This document shows positions 1-10,728 of a DNA stretch of 64,000 bases, piece after piece; position 1 is the first letter of the stretch, and every line of letters starts with the position of its first letter. This stretch comes from Acanthococcus lagerstroemiae. Its lineage: Eukaryota > Arthropoda > Insecta > Hemiptera > Eriococcidae. The notes under the pieces were generated by a model, which saw only the letters and a program-made list of their open reading frames with translations, had not been told where the DNA came from and made no database searches. Both the position numbers and the translations under genes were made by a program. The stretch lies in assembly GCA_031841125.1 (NCBI GenBank), contig CM063114.1:4774001-4838000 (forward strand). Reading direction: 5' to 3'.

Positions 1-117
1 GAACCCGAAAAAGTCCTAAACAAGTCTAGGAGAACTTCGAATGAGTATTAGAGAATATTAGTTTGACGCAATGGTGGCGATCTCGAGGGTTTGGACCGAA
101 TTTGCATTCCTCACTCA

Positions 118-150
118 CTCACTCATTCACACACACACACACACACACAG
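118..150. repeat. (CACT)n/(CA)n microsatellite
   Basis: A run of ACTC units passes into about nine CA units. It is a simple repeat with no sign of function. Confidence 0.9.
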
Positions 151-289
151 AAAATTTTTCGGCGATTTCACGAAAAACAGAGTGTTTTACACCCGAAATT
201 CACCATTCCTATAAAAAATACGTAATTTGGATCCATAAAGTTTTGTCCCCCCCCCCCCCCGATGAAATAAGCGATCGCCGCCGTTAATT

Positions 290-560
290 TGGAGAAGTCT
301 TTTGAAGACTGTACAAGTTCTACAAGACTTTCATTGATCATATTTAAAAGAGCCTTAATCATGCCTTGAAGAATCATAAAGGGTCCCAAAAGAGTTCTGA
401 ACAGTTTTTGAGTTCTAAATACTTTCGGAAAAGCGGTAAAAAATTTGACGAGTCTTCAAGATTTTCATATGAGCACTGAAAATCGAATAATTTTAAAGAA
501 TCTTGAGAATCGCTTCCCCATCTTCGGCGAGGGAAAAAATTCAATCGTATTCTGATGAAC
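290..560. repeat. degenerate ~26-30 bp tandem repeat (AAGACTTT/GAGTCTT type)
   Basis: Loose repeats of GAAGTCTT, AAGACTTT, GAGTCTTCAAG and similar words recur every 25-30 bases. The same kind of array appears at 27000-27090 and 37640-38250. A C14 tract lies just upstream at 247-260. There is no coding potential. Confidence 0.5.
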
Positions 561-599
561 ACTGAAAATTTTCAAAAACCGTTAACTAATCCACAATCG

Positions 600-2330
600 A
601 GTGAGTTGAAAGAATACCTACGTTACTCATTGGAAAGCATTTTCATTTGTAATACTGATTTAAAAACAAAAAACAGCAGTACGAATCATTCAAAAGCATA
701 CGTGCTTCTCTCTTTGTGCACTCATTAAATTACTAACGTCGGGATAGTTATGTAAGTACTCGAGAGAAGAGAGTTGATAAAACGATAATTATTCTTTGCC
801 CTTCCCGGTCTCCTACATACATTTGTTCCCGGCAGAAGTGTCCTAACGAATCAATTTACACATGCTTTGAACTAAAAAGGGGTAATGAAAATTGAAACGT
901 GCATTCCATGTCAAGCTAGCAAGTAGCATATACTTGTGATTCGCGGCATCTTCATAGAAGAATTTCTTATGTATAGCTCGTAGCTGTGTGAAAAAGATGA
1001 GAAGCGGTGTTGTACATCTAAACGTATTCCTTTCACGGTTTTCTCATCTATCAACTTACAGAAATTTACTTCCTCGGCTGTGAATGGTTTTACGAGAAAA
1101 TTTCCTTCGGCGGAGGCGTCCATGCATCGGTGCTAGATTGCATACAACCGTCTGCGAGTACAACGTCTGCCACCGACCCCAATCGCTCTTCCCAAAATAC
1201 TCAATGTCCTCGCTGAAACACATCAAATGGAAAATTAATTTTGGGGAACGTGAAATTTTCATAACAACAAAAGAAAATTGAGTTAGACTGCGAAAATTCC
1301 GAGGGAACTTCGATCACGCATTCTTCGCATTCAATAAAATTTAACTGATAAATTGTGTCGGAGATATAGGCGGCAATTTTAAAACGGGGTGTGGTTCTTA
1401 TTTCAGAATGAAGCCTCGGCAGCATCCGTCTGTCCGTTTTCCGGCCAAGCTACTTGACTTCTTTCAGTCTGTCTTCCCACCGACTTGCCTGCTTTCCTGC
1501 CTGCTGTCCATCAGTCCGTTTATACAACTGGTGAGATAACGTTCTGTTTCTCTATTTGTCTGTCGGCCACGGAGGTAATTTGACGTACGGCTGTGTATTT
1601 GATAATCGTACTGTATTTTACAGTTTGAACCCCAATCTCGTCGTTAGTTGCCCCATTTTCAGTTTCCAGTCAAACCAATATCGATGACGAATTGTTCGCT
1701 CTTGAAAATTCGTAATTTGATAACCACATTGCATTGCCTTCTCTATCCAAGAGTGCCACTGTTTCAATGATGCAGTCAAAATACTATCAAAAACGAATTC
1801 AGTGACACTGAAACCCAACTATTTATGATAGATATTGTAGATGACATTTCTGACCCTTGATCTCCTCAGCAGCTTCAATATTCAACTCATGGTCAAAAAA
1901 ATACTGAAAATGAACACAGGACTCGAAAACTTACTACCTGACATCGCACATATCGATACCATGAATATAAAAATAGTCTTCACAACCCGGATACTAACGA
2001 TTTCAGTCTTATTATTCCTACAAGCTCAAATTAAAATCTGTTGGAAAGCCAATGAACGACAAACAAAAACCTAAACGAATGGTGTGTTCGAGGCAAAAAA
2101 TATGGGTGCAAACAAATTTCTGGTGAATAAGAGTCTTGATGTTAGGGAAGGGGTCTCCGCGGGGCATCGGCAACCATTCTGTTTACTGAACATTTTTGCT
2201 TGCTCCCTTTTCTGTTGGTTCCCTACTTTATGTTGCATTTGAAACATCACCCCCATTCTTTTTGTTTCATTCTAGTCACTAGCTGATGTCTGTACAATAA
2301 TCTTATGTTATTTTGGCCGGTTTTTTTTCT
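600..2330. other. no gene recognised
   Basis: Short open frames occur here but none resembles a known protein. At 1428-1575 there is a stretch rich in CTGTCTGCC-type words (degenerate simple repeat). The same style of repeat, on the opposite strand, occurs at 31560-31660. Otherwise nothing is seen. Confidence 0.5.
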
Positions 2331-2497
2331 ATTCTGTATGTAGGGTGTGCCAATCCACAATTTCTTCTTCTGTAGTCCAGAGCGCTTTCGGCTATTATAC
2401 CATCTTCAGGGTGCTCCACTGAAGATGGCGTAACAGCCGAAAGCGCTCTGGACTACACAAGAAGAAATTGGGAATTGGCACACCCTACATACAGAAT
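2331..2497. repeat. 167 bp near-perfect hairpin (foldback element)
   Basis: The left arm at 2331-2409 and the right arm at 2419-2497 are reverse complements over about 79 bases with only a handful of mismatches. The 9-base loop is GGTGCTCCA. The arm tips read ATTCTGTATGTAGGGTGTGC and the arm bases near the loop read GCCATCTTCAG. The shape fits a foldback MITE. A transcript would be a long double-stranded hairpin. Confidence 0.9.
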
Positions 2498-2999
2498 ATT
2501 ACCAAGTTCACTCACACTCCAACATGGACACTAAGGTGTTTTTTTCTCAACTTTTCAATAGAACACAAAATTTTAGATGAACTACAGCGAAAAAATATAA
2601 CTTTAGATAACTTAAATGACCTCTTTCCAAAATAAATGACTTATATGACCTGTAGACACCGTGGCACATTGAATATGAGAAAATAGTAAGAAATCATTCT
2701 TATATAAAATTTCACGTAGAATACTCGTAATTTGAACTCTGATATTTTTTTTGAAACATCTCACGGTTGAGAAGTTATAGTAGAAACACCAAGAGAAAAC
2801 TTGTAAATACACTTAGAATCATTTTTTAAGGATGAAATTGATTCACATTCAAATCCGTTTTGCATTAATGGATTTGGATTTTTCTTGAGGAGGTCTATAC
2901 ATTCATACTTCAAAGGAAGAGGACTGAAAATATTTTGAATCCATTTCCACTCGAGAACTCTTTGATTATTCAAAACGTCATTGGAATAATCCAAAGTGA

Positions 3000-3650
3000 G
3001 ATCAGAAAAACACGTACAGAGGTCAGAAGACTCAAACTGAGACGCAGAAACCCCATGAGATAACTAGAAAATCCAAAACTGAAATGAAAAAACCCATGTT
3101 CAAGTCGGAAAAGCTCAAATAATTTTTAGTTTAGAAAAAAAGGAAAAAAAGAAAGTCAGAAAATACATAGTCACGTTGGAATTGAATGAATGAAAGATTA
3201 CTCAAACTAAGATGGAAAAACTCAAGTTGAGATAGAAAAACCCAAGCTGAGGTAGCAAAATTCAAGTTCAAGTCACTGTCGAAAAACCCCAAGACATTAC
3301 CGAAGAAATTAAGCTGAGGTCGGATAACAGAGCCCAAGTTGAGGTCAGGAAAATTCACATTGAAGTAAAAAAATTGGAAGAAAGAAAACCTGTTAAATCA
3401 TTGGACGACTACACAACCTGACGGCAAAAAACCCATGCTGAGGTCGAAAACCCCCATGCTGAGGATGGAAAAACCTAAACTACGGCGGAAAGAATCATAT
3501 ATTGAAAAATTCCAAATTAGGATCGGGGCCCCCAGTTGAGATGGGACTATTTGCAGAGGAAAAAACCATGTTGAGATCTGCAGAACCCTAGCTGAGATGA
3601 GAAAACCCCCATTAAAAACATGTTGGGATGGGAAACCCCCTGTGTAATAA
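3000..3650. repeat. degenerate tandem repeat, ~25-27 bp period
   Basis: Units like CCCAAGCTGAGGTCGGAAAAA recur more than fifteen times with drift (for example near 3010, 3205, 3230, 3320, 3340, 3435, 3455 and 3590). It is a decayed minisatellite without coding capacity. Confidence 0.75.
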
Positions 3651-3659
3651 TCTTGTGTA

Positions 3660-4330
3660 AGCAGAGTAATATTGCAACCCAAAATGCATACATTATCATA
3701 TTTTTACAATTTATACAAATTTATGAAAGGGTTGGAATACAGATTATTTCAGCCAATTAATTATGAAAGCTCAACTGGATGCAGTGGAAGGCTTGTGATG
3801 AGCTTGTATTAAGCAATGTTGTTTACATACTGAACGTCACTTATATAAGAATGATGAAAAGCCATGGCATACAATAGAAAGTATATTACAAATACTTGTA
3901 AATAAGGAGCTCCTAAAGTAAAGTAAGTTTCTTCCGGCGGCTTTGGTCTTGCTTCTTGACAGCTTCATCTAACAGTATACATGAAACAAACACATACTGT
4001 CAGTCATAAGATGTTAAGATAATCATAGGAGATCCTAGGGGCGGTTCATTAAGTCAGTACAGGTAAGATCCATATACTATATACTTGTCATTAGGGGGGG
4101 GGGGGGGTTGTATGATACATGGAGGCCCAATAACAATGTTTTCTTTCTGGAATTCGTTTGGTGTTTGAAAAGAAGATGTAACAATTTCATAATATTGGTT
4201 CATTCGACTTGCAAATATTCGGATAGATTTCATGTGGGATCACCAGTGAACTTGGTTCCACTACAAATTGTACAGGCATGCGCAGTAGCTTACAGTATCT
4301 CTTAGTATTAGTCAAAATTACGGAAGACAA
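3660..4330. other. no gene recognised; G14 tract
   Basis: AT-rich sequence with a run of 14 G at 4094-4107. Nothing else is recognisable. Confidence 0.5.
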
Positions 4331-4331
4331 C

Positions 4332-4610
4332 TTGAGAATTTACCAGTGAACTCAACGTCCAGTACTGCTTGAACATCAAACGCACCACAAACACCACAAC
4401 TTACAGGTGGACTCAGTGTCAAGGACTGCTTAACAACAAATGCACCACAAGTAATATAAAATGGGAACTTACAGAGGTGGACCTAATGTTAAAGATTGCT
4501 CAAAGGCTCAAACATCAAGTGCACTATTAGTAATGGGAGATAGGAACTTACAGAAGTAGACTCAGCGTCAAAGACTGCCCGAACATTAAGTGCACCACTA
4601 GTAATGTTCA
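4332..4610. repeat. four-copy tandem array of ~61-79 bp units
   Basis: Four diverged copies share the core ACTTACAGAGGTGGACTCAG, then GTCAAAGACTGC, then AAGTGCACCAC and GTAATG. On the minus strand every copy ends in a splice-donor-like word: GTAAGT in three copies and GTAAAT in the fourth. The donors lie at 4343, 4404, 4472 and 4551. The spacing between copies is too short for introns. It is best called a small satellite; see findings. Confidence 0.75.
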
Positions 4611-4739
4611 CTTATTACATGTTCTTGTCGGCCGACACGAGAAGTCGGTGCATAATATATTGCAGGGTTCGTTATAGTTAGCATTTACAGTTAGCTTTTG
4701 TACAACATATTACAGAGCCTATCAACGTATTGCCACTTG

Positions 4740-5290
4740 GGGCCAGTGAGCGGGGCGAGCGCTAGCGAGAGAGAAAGAGATAGAAAGAGCGATCAACTTA
4801 AGAAATAAATTGGTAGTTAACGGTTATCTGACCTGAGAATCTTACAATTCTGCTTGGAGCGGCGTCAACACAAGCACGAGCACAAATTCACTTTCAAAGT
4901 AAATTACACAATGCATGAGAACGTGAGAAAAAACTCACATCTGAACCATGTGAAGATCTGAACAGAAATGAGACTAAGGTCTTCTGCTGGCTGCCAGGTA
5001 TCGAACAGGCTGGTATAAACATGATCATGACTTATTGGTTTATCGTCAGTTTTGGGTTAACAGGCTCAAGCGAGTGGCTTTGTTAAAGCATCTGAGGCTG
5101 TCCGGTAAGAAGAATTATAATAGGGACTGGACCTTTCTATCTTATCTATTTTATCGTTTCGGCTATTAACAATAGCGAAACATTATTGCTGTCAGTCGAA
5201 GTCGAATTTTAGGGTTACAGGCTCAAGTGCTTTGCTTTGTGAAAACATTCGAGGCTGTCATTTTCGAGGAATTAACTGACCGCATGAATC
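4740..5290. other. intergenic; ~55 bp direct repeat
   Basis: A block with GGGTTAACAGGCTCAAG and GAGGCTGTC at about 5050-5105 recurs diverged at about 5205-5262. No gene is seen. Confidence 0.5.
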
Positions 5291-5292
5291 CA

Positions 5293-6044
5293 ATATTTCG
5301 GCTGCACCCCAGTTGCGTCCTTTACGGGAGGGTAACAAAAAAAGGATACATCGCAATTGCGTCCCAATAAAAAAGGTACATGTCTCAATTGCGTCCGAAG
5401 TGCATCCAGAAATAGACAGTCGATGTTAGAATTAAAATGACTTCTGTAATGATTCTTCATGTTAGTATGTGTATGTAAATTACAATGCGAATGACGATGA
5501 CACAACACTGTAACTACATACGAGGGCAATCCCAAAAGTAAGTCCTGTTTTGCTGTAAAATGATTAAGAATAAACAAAAATTCAATATAAAACCAAGGTT
5601 ATTTAGGATTTGAGTTACACTATTTCTTTATAATAATCACTATCAACCTTCAAATACTTCCGATACCGATCCTTCAGCTTCGAAATGCCCTTTTGGCAAA
5701 ATTCAGGGAGTTGGTTTTTGAAGAAGTTTGTGACTTCCTTTTTTGGAGCGCGTCATTGCAATTGAATTTTTTTCCGCCCAAATGACGTTTCAAGGATGGA
5801 AACAGATGAAAATCATTCGGGGCAAGATCCACTGATATTTTTAACCACACCTGCAATACTTTGCAGCCAGTCCTAAGTCTGGTTAAGTGGGAAGGGAAAT
5901 ACAGGGACGCAATTTTGAGCTGTTAAAAGAAGGGACGCAAATCAGACATGTCTGGGACGCAATTAAGATGTGACCTTTTTCCTAGTGGGACGCAACTGAG
6001 ACAAAAATTAGTGGTCGGGACGCAACTGGGATTCACCGAATATT
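5293..6044. mobile_element. inverted-repeat element with clustered TTGCGTCC subterminal motifs, split by mariner
   Basis: The ends are inverted: the left has ATATTTCGG and CCCAGTTGCGTCC, and the right mirrors them as GGACGCAACTGGG and CCGAATAT. Inside the left end the motif TTGCGTCC occurs three times (5313, 5357, 5389). Inside the right end it occurs five times inverted (from 5904, 5931, 5954, 5987 and 6017). Clustered subterminal motifs in opposite orientation at each end are typical of transposase binding sites in hAT-like or similar DNA transposons. No transposase of its own is present. A mariner fragment occupies the middle. Superfamily unassigned. Confidence 0.65.
5521..5860 (-). pseudogene. 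mariner transposase 3' fragment
   Basis: Read on the minus strand, this gives the C-terminal part of a mariner transposase. It includes the catalytic-region words DLAPNDFHLFPSLKRHLGG, then, after a frameshift, text matching the usual KGI.KL.DRY.K ending and a stop. It ends in the mariner inverted repeat (AAAACAGGACTTACTTTTGG on the minus strand) next to a TA at 5519-5520. The 5' two-thirds of the gene and the other inverted repeat are missing. The copy is dead and is inserted in the TTGCGTCC element. Confidence 0.85.
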
Positions 6045-6049
6045 TCGAC

Positions 6050-6568
6050 CATTAATTGTAGTGGGATACTGATAATTATTGTCGAAGTCGAAATTTTGAC
6101 ACCCCCAAAATAAAGTGAGAAAACTTATGTAGAGAGGATGGAAAAACTCTTGAGTAAGAAAAATCCATGACAAGGTTGGAAAGATCCATGACATCACAGG
6201 TGAAAAATGAGTTGGAATAGGAAAAGTGCATGACATCCTACATTCAGGCCTGAAAATATTAAATTGAACACGCTCACAGAAGCTCAAACGTGGATCTTCG
6301 TGATACTATGGACAATTTTTTCCCTACAACTGATATCTGAAAGTAAATATAAATCATAAAAATATAAAATTTACCCATTGCTCATAGAGTGCACACAAGT
6401 AATACAGTTTTGTTGTTTGTTGTTGTTGTTGTTTTTTTTGGGGGGGGAGGTCAATTTCATCATAAAGCTTGAATTATTTTCCAACTTGGTGGGTATCTAG
6501 CTTCAAAACAGTAACTAAGGCATTTCTTCCTTTTTTTGCGTGATGAACAACATTGAACTTTCCTGTAT
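6050..6568. other. no gene recognised; simple T/G-rich repeat
   Basis: Contains a (TTG)n stretch running into T and G tracts at about 6408-6450. No coding feature is seen. Confidence 0.5.
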
Positions 6569-7073
6569 ACAGTGACTCACAAAATTATGTATACACCTTT
6601 TTTTTCATGTTTTTTTCCCGCAACATTCAAAGAGGGAAATGCGCGGAAAAATTTGAAAAAATTGTATGTGATAGGAGACAGTGTAGGAAGTCATTGAACA
6701 CCAATTTCTTGGAGAAGGGTCGAAAACTAAGCACAGATAAAAGAGAAATACGAAATATGTATGTCACATAACCCCGACGTGGGGTAAATGTTGGAAGGAT
6801 TTTCCAGTAGCATTGGTAAAAGTTCGAAATCAATATGAAAAACAAGCTTTTACCGCTTGGAAGTTGGTTTATCTCCGGATGTACTGACCGGTTCGGTGAA
6901 AGCCCGAAACACCTTCAATGATTGAGGAACTTCGGACATATACCAATCTCGCTTCGCGAATGTGCGGATTTCCCAGAGCTAGTTGGTAAACGTAATGTAC
7001 AGTAGTATTTGAACAGTCTGAACAGGAATGAGCATGTTCAAACATGTCCTGATCTGTTCCTCGCCCTCGTGAT

Positions 7074-7758
7074 ATGATAATGAAACTCGCTTCTGAGGCA
7101 CAGCTGGAGGAAATCCTTGTTGGCAGTAATGTATCCGTCCCGTCTACGTCCCAGGAAGGTGAAGGTCAGACTTCTGCAACGTGTGAGGAACTTGCCCCCG
7201 AAACGGCTGAAATGGAACCTCGTGATGACGGCGAACTTCACCAGCACAGTGCCATCGATGTGGCATCTGCGACCAAGAGGAAAATCTCCACGCTCAGAAG
7301 AATTCGCGAATCTGCCAAAGAAGGACTTGAATCACAGGCGAAGAAAATGAAAAACAACTTCTAAAAGAAAACTTCCCGAACCTGAAGTTGGCCAGAACGT
7401 CAGAATTGAAATTCCAGATGTTGATCGTTCTAAAATGGACCCAAAGAGTATGATTGCTGTTGTCCTGAAGAAAGAAGATGATTTCTACCAACTTGGAACT
7501 TCATCAGGAAAGTTGAATACGTTATATTCTTGTAATCAATTTACAAGTTGCGCCGAGATTTTCATATACCCTGAGGATGTACCTGACGAAGAGATAAGCC
7601 TTCATACCGCGGTTCGTCAACAATCGTTGATCGGCGGCCAGGGTTTCGAAAAGTGCCACTGTTTAAAAAAGTGTTCCACTAACAAATGTCTCTGCAAGAC
7701 AGCAAATATGAAGGGCAATTCGAAGTGTCACAATTCTCAACCATGTTGCAACAAATAA
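7074..7758 (+). pseudogene. C-terminal fragment of an integrase-type (KRBA2/Ginger-like) transposase, frameshifted
   Basis: Two frames join across a frameshift near 7350-7370. The first (7074-7364) is acidic and ends in a basic stretch (RRIRESAKEGLESQAKKMK). The second, open from about 7366 to a stop at 7758, contains the patterns EVGQNVRIEIPDVDRS, FYQLGTSSG, LSGGQGFEKC-like SLIGGQGFEKC, and a dense cysteine block with C-x-C-x3-C-x4-C-x-C spacing ending CHNSQPCCNK. From memory of the family, this matches the C-terminal region of integrase-derived proteins such as KRAB-A domain-containing protein 2 and Ginger-type transposases. The integrase catalytic core is absent. It lies in the middle of the Tc1-like element, which suggests capture or a chimera. 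Family assignment is moderate; the pseudogene status is firm. Confidence 0.55.
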
Positions 7759-8099
7759 TGAGTTCCTTGCTATCTTTTACATTTTTAATTACTTCACCTA
7801 CGTAGAAATAAACCCAGTAATAAAAAGTTTTTATTGCCATTCACCTTCATTGCAACTTTTACTAGCTTACCCTGGGGAATGTTAAGATTTACCCAGATCA
7901 GATAGTAAGAGTCCGAAATACGCTTTCTAATTGACATAATACTAGCTTTTACCAAGCCTCTGTGAAAAACCCAAGATTTACTGGGGAAAGTACGATTTGA
8001 AAGCCAAAACCGGGCTTTCACCAATGCCATTAGAAAATCCTAGGATTTCCCGGTAAGTTCCAACATTTACCATACGTCGGGCTTTTACGGTAACATATA

Positions 8100-8532
8100 C
8101 ACCGTGTATTTTCTCCATAAGGACTCTGACTTGACTTCACATTTTGTGAAACAGAAATCGCAAAAATGTTCCTTTAATGGTTACAAGTTGATTTCGGTAA
8201 ACTAGAAGCATTAAATATGATATTTTAACCCACATCACCGTAGCTCCATGTGCTAATGAGTTGGAGTAGGGTCGCAACTATATTATATTTCTTTTTGGTT
8301 GCACGCTAATGCTAATTGTAATAGGCTCAGCAGTTTTCATGTTTCAAATTCTTTTAACACATACCTAATTCCGCATTCAGTCATGCTATGAGATGTCGCC
8401 ATATGACTTATTATCTGTAAGGTTTCTAGTTCACAGAAATTAACTTGTGACCATTAAAGGAACATTTTTGCGATTTCTGTTCAACAACATGTAAAGTCAA
8501 GTCACGAGTCCTTATGGAGCAAATACACGGTC
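8100..8532. mobile_element. nested MITE, 433 bp
   Basis: The terminal inverted repeats match over about 85 bases: the left CACCGTGTATTTTCTCCATA is mirrored at the right, and both arms contain GAAATCGCAAAAATGTTCC or its complement. TA dinucleotides flank it at 8098-8099 and 8533-8534. It sits within the right arm of the larger Tc1-like element, so it inserted later. It has no coding capacity. Confidence 0.8.
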
Positions 8533-8750
8533 TATACATAATAATGTGACATACATATTTCGTGTTTCTCTTTTTTCTGTGCTTAGTTTTCGACCCTTCT
8601 CCAAGAAATTGGTGTTCAATGACTCCCTACACTGTCTCCTGTCACATACAATTTTTTCAAATTTTTCCGCGCATTTCCCTCTTTGAATGTTGCGAAAAAG
8701 AAAAAAAACACGAAAAAAAAGGTGAATACATAATTTTGTGAGTCACTGTA

Positions 8751-9000
8751 CGTACCTCCAGGGACGCACTGAAGCAAATTCTTTTGGTATTTTGCCGACT
8801 AAAAATTTAAATTTTGCCATCTGAGAAGCTTACTTTGTCAACTGACGAAAATAGGAAAAACTTACAAGTCAGGAAAAGTCAACTCTTGAAATTTTGCCAA
8901 CTGCCCATCCGATTTTACCAGCTGAAGGTTAATTATTTCCTGCCAACTCCAGAAAGTTTTTGACAGGGTCACTTCAACCCCCTCCCCCCTGGTACGTCTT
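8751..9000. repeat. possible small inverted-repeat element
   Basis: The left edge reads ACGTACCTCCAGGG and the right edge near 8985-8999 reads CCCCTGGTACGT, forming short inverted ends around about 230 bases rich in ATTTTGCC words. Similar TTTGCCGAC words occur at 26600-26680. The call is weak. Confidence 0.3.
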
Positions 9001-10728
9001 TTTGAATCTAGCATGGTCACAACGTATGAGACCAGCAACGTTGAAAAAACTTTGAAATTTTATAGTGAATTTGGGAAACTTGGAAAAATAATTCCGAAGT
9101 GTTCACACGCGTTATGAGTGTTGCCAGCAAAAAATCAGCGCATCGTGCAATACTGCAGACTAAATGACAAGACAAAAAATTTCCTTTTCTTCGAAACGCC
9201 TATTTCATACCCGAATAAGACTGACAAACACCTGAGGTTCGCTATTCAACGAGCAATTTCCCGCTGAAGTAAACGATCAACAGTTTCGGCATCTTCCTAT
9301 TTGGACTGATGTTGTTCGAATAACCGCGACATCAAAAATGAGTGAGCACGTGTGCAGTCACAATTAATGAAGCAGACGAGACTCGATATGTGTCAGATGT
9401 CACGCTTATAAAACGTGATGTGTATAAGAAAATGAAGTCTGCTGAAATACACGTGAACTATATCAGATAACAGCTAGGCTGTCTGTATAATTGTACGTGA
9501 ATACAAAGTAGATCCCACTCAGTTCCAGTCTATAAGACTGAGCCGAGAGTATGACGACATCAAACACTATCACGAAGGCTAATAGCATACCCTTTAACGA
9601 GACTACGACAAATTAACTAAGTTTCAATCTCGATATTAGCGCTCCTAGCGAAGTGCAGCAAAAGTAAATGTATAGGGTTCATTGGATCTGCAACGAAGTA
9701 CAGGGTGATTGTTAGTCAGGAAACCGGCTTCGAGCTGCGCGGCTCGAAGCCGGTTTCCTTATTAAACAATTACCCTATCAAATCTTCCGTAGAAGATGAA
9801 CTACCAGATAAACACTTTCTTGACATAAGAAAAGCTTCCAAATTAATTGTAACTAGAACACTCAGAAACGTTCCGCGTAGGGAATTGTGAATCCCCAGGC
9901 ATTAAACGACGGAAAATGGCGGATGTCAATCAGTACTCGGGTGTTTCTAGGTGCTCTATTGTAACTAATATCAATCCGTCAATACCTAGTCTATCATCTC
10001 CTTCTTGGAATCTATCTAATGACAACAAACAGAAGTCTACCATCAGTCACAGAAAGAGTCACAGTCACTTCAGTTAAATCTTCGGTACCGTTCACAGACA
10101 ACTCAAAAAGACTCAAGACAATCCATCTTAGGACTCGATAAGGTGTCAAGGCAGTAGTTTAGTCTTATGGCAAAGTATTCACTTGGATCTGATGGTAAGC
10201 GTGTACCATATAGGAGCTTCAACAAGAACATGCGAAATTACGGAGCTAACTGTCAGACTACAGATGCCCCAGAGCACAGCCGAGACAAGAGTACTCTAGG
10301 GAAGACAGACAATAAATCTTGAAATTCCGATTGAAATGATTGCATAAGTTATATTCAATTTTCTAAAAATTTATATTTTTCCATTATCCAGAATTGGTAT
10401 AAAATTTATAATGTTAATCCAAGTCCAGGTAAAATTATAAACTTCAGGATATGAGTATACTCAAGAGAAATAACTAACCTAACAAGGTGCGTAACATGAG
10501 ATGAATCACGCGAGAAATCGCGCAAGAAAATTGCGTTTGCGTAATATAATTTAGGAGCAAAATTAACAATTTTATCACTTAAAATACTTCGGGAGTAGCA
10601 TAAAGTATATTCTCTAATACAGGAAATCAATCAATCAATAGAGACAGAAAATCGCGGTGAACGCTGGAATGTGTATTTTCTTCTCCACCAAATAGCGCTA
10701 AAATCTCAATTTCGGTAATTTTGGACTA
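9000..10728. other. no gene recognised
   Basis: AT-rich intergenic sequence. The only structure noted is the GC-rich hairpin at 9719-9760, listed separately. Confidence 0.5.
9719..9760. repeat. perfect 18 bp GC-rich hairpin
   Basis: AGGAAACCGGCTTCGAGC pairs perfectly with GCTCGAAGCCGGTTTCCT around the 6-base loop TGCGCG. Outside it, ATTGTT and AACAAT extend the symmetry. It stands out from the AT-rich surroundings. Confidence 0.9.

Larger units (their letters stand above)
6570..8748. mobile_element. Tc1/mariner-type element with ~200-400 bp inverted ends
   Basis: The left end CAGTGACTCACAAAATTATG starts at 6570 and is mirrored at 8748. TA lies directly outside both ends (6568-6569, 8749-8750), the usual Tc1/mariner target duplication. 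The arms match at roughly 95% for about 200 bases (6570-6770 against 8547-8748). They continue, more diverged, to about 6960 and 7860 once a nested MITE is removed from the right arm. The interior carries a broken integrase-type coding fragment rather than a Tc1 transposase. The element is therefore non-autonomous, or a chimera that picked up foreign sequence. Confidence 0.8.
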
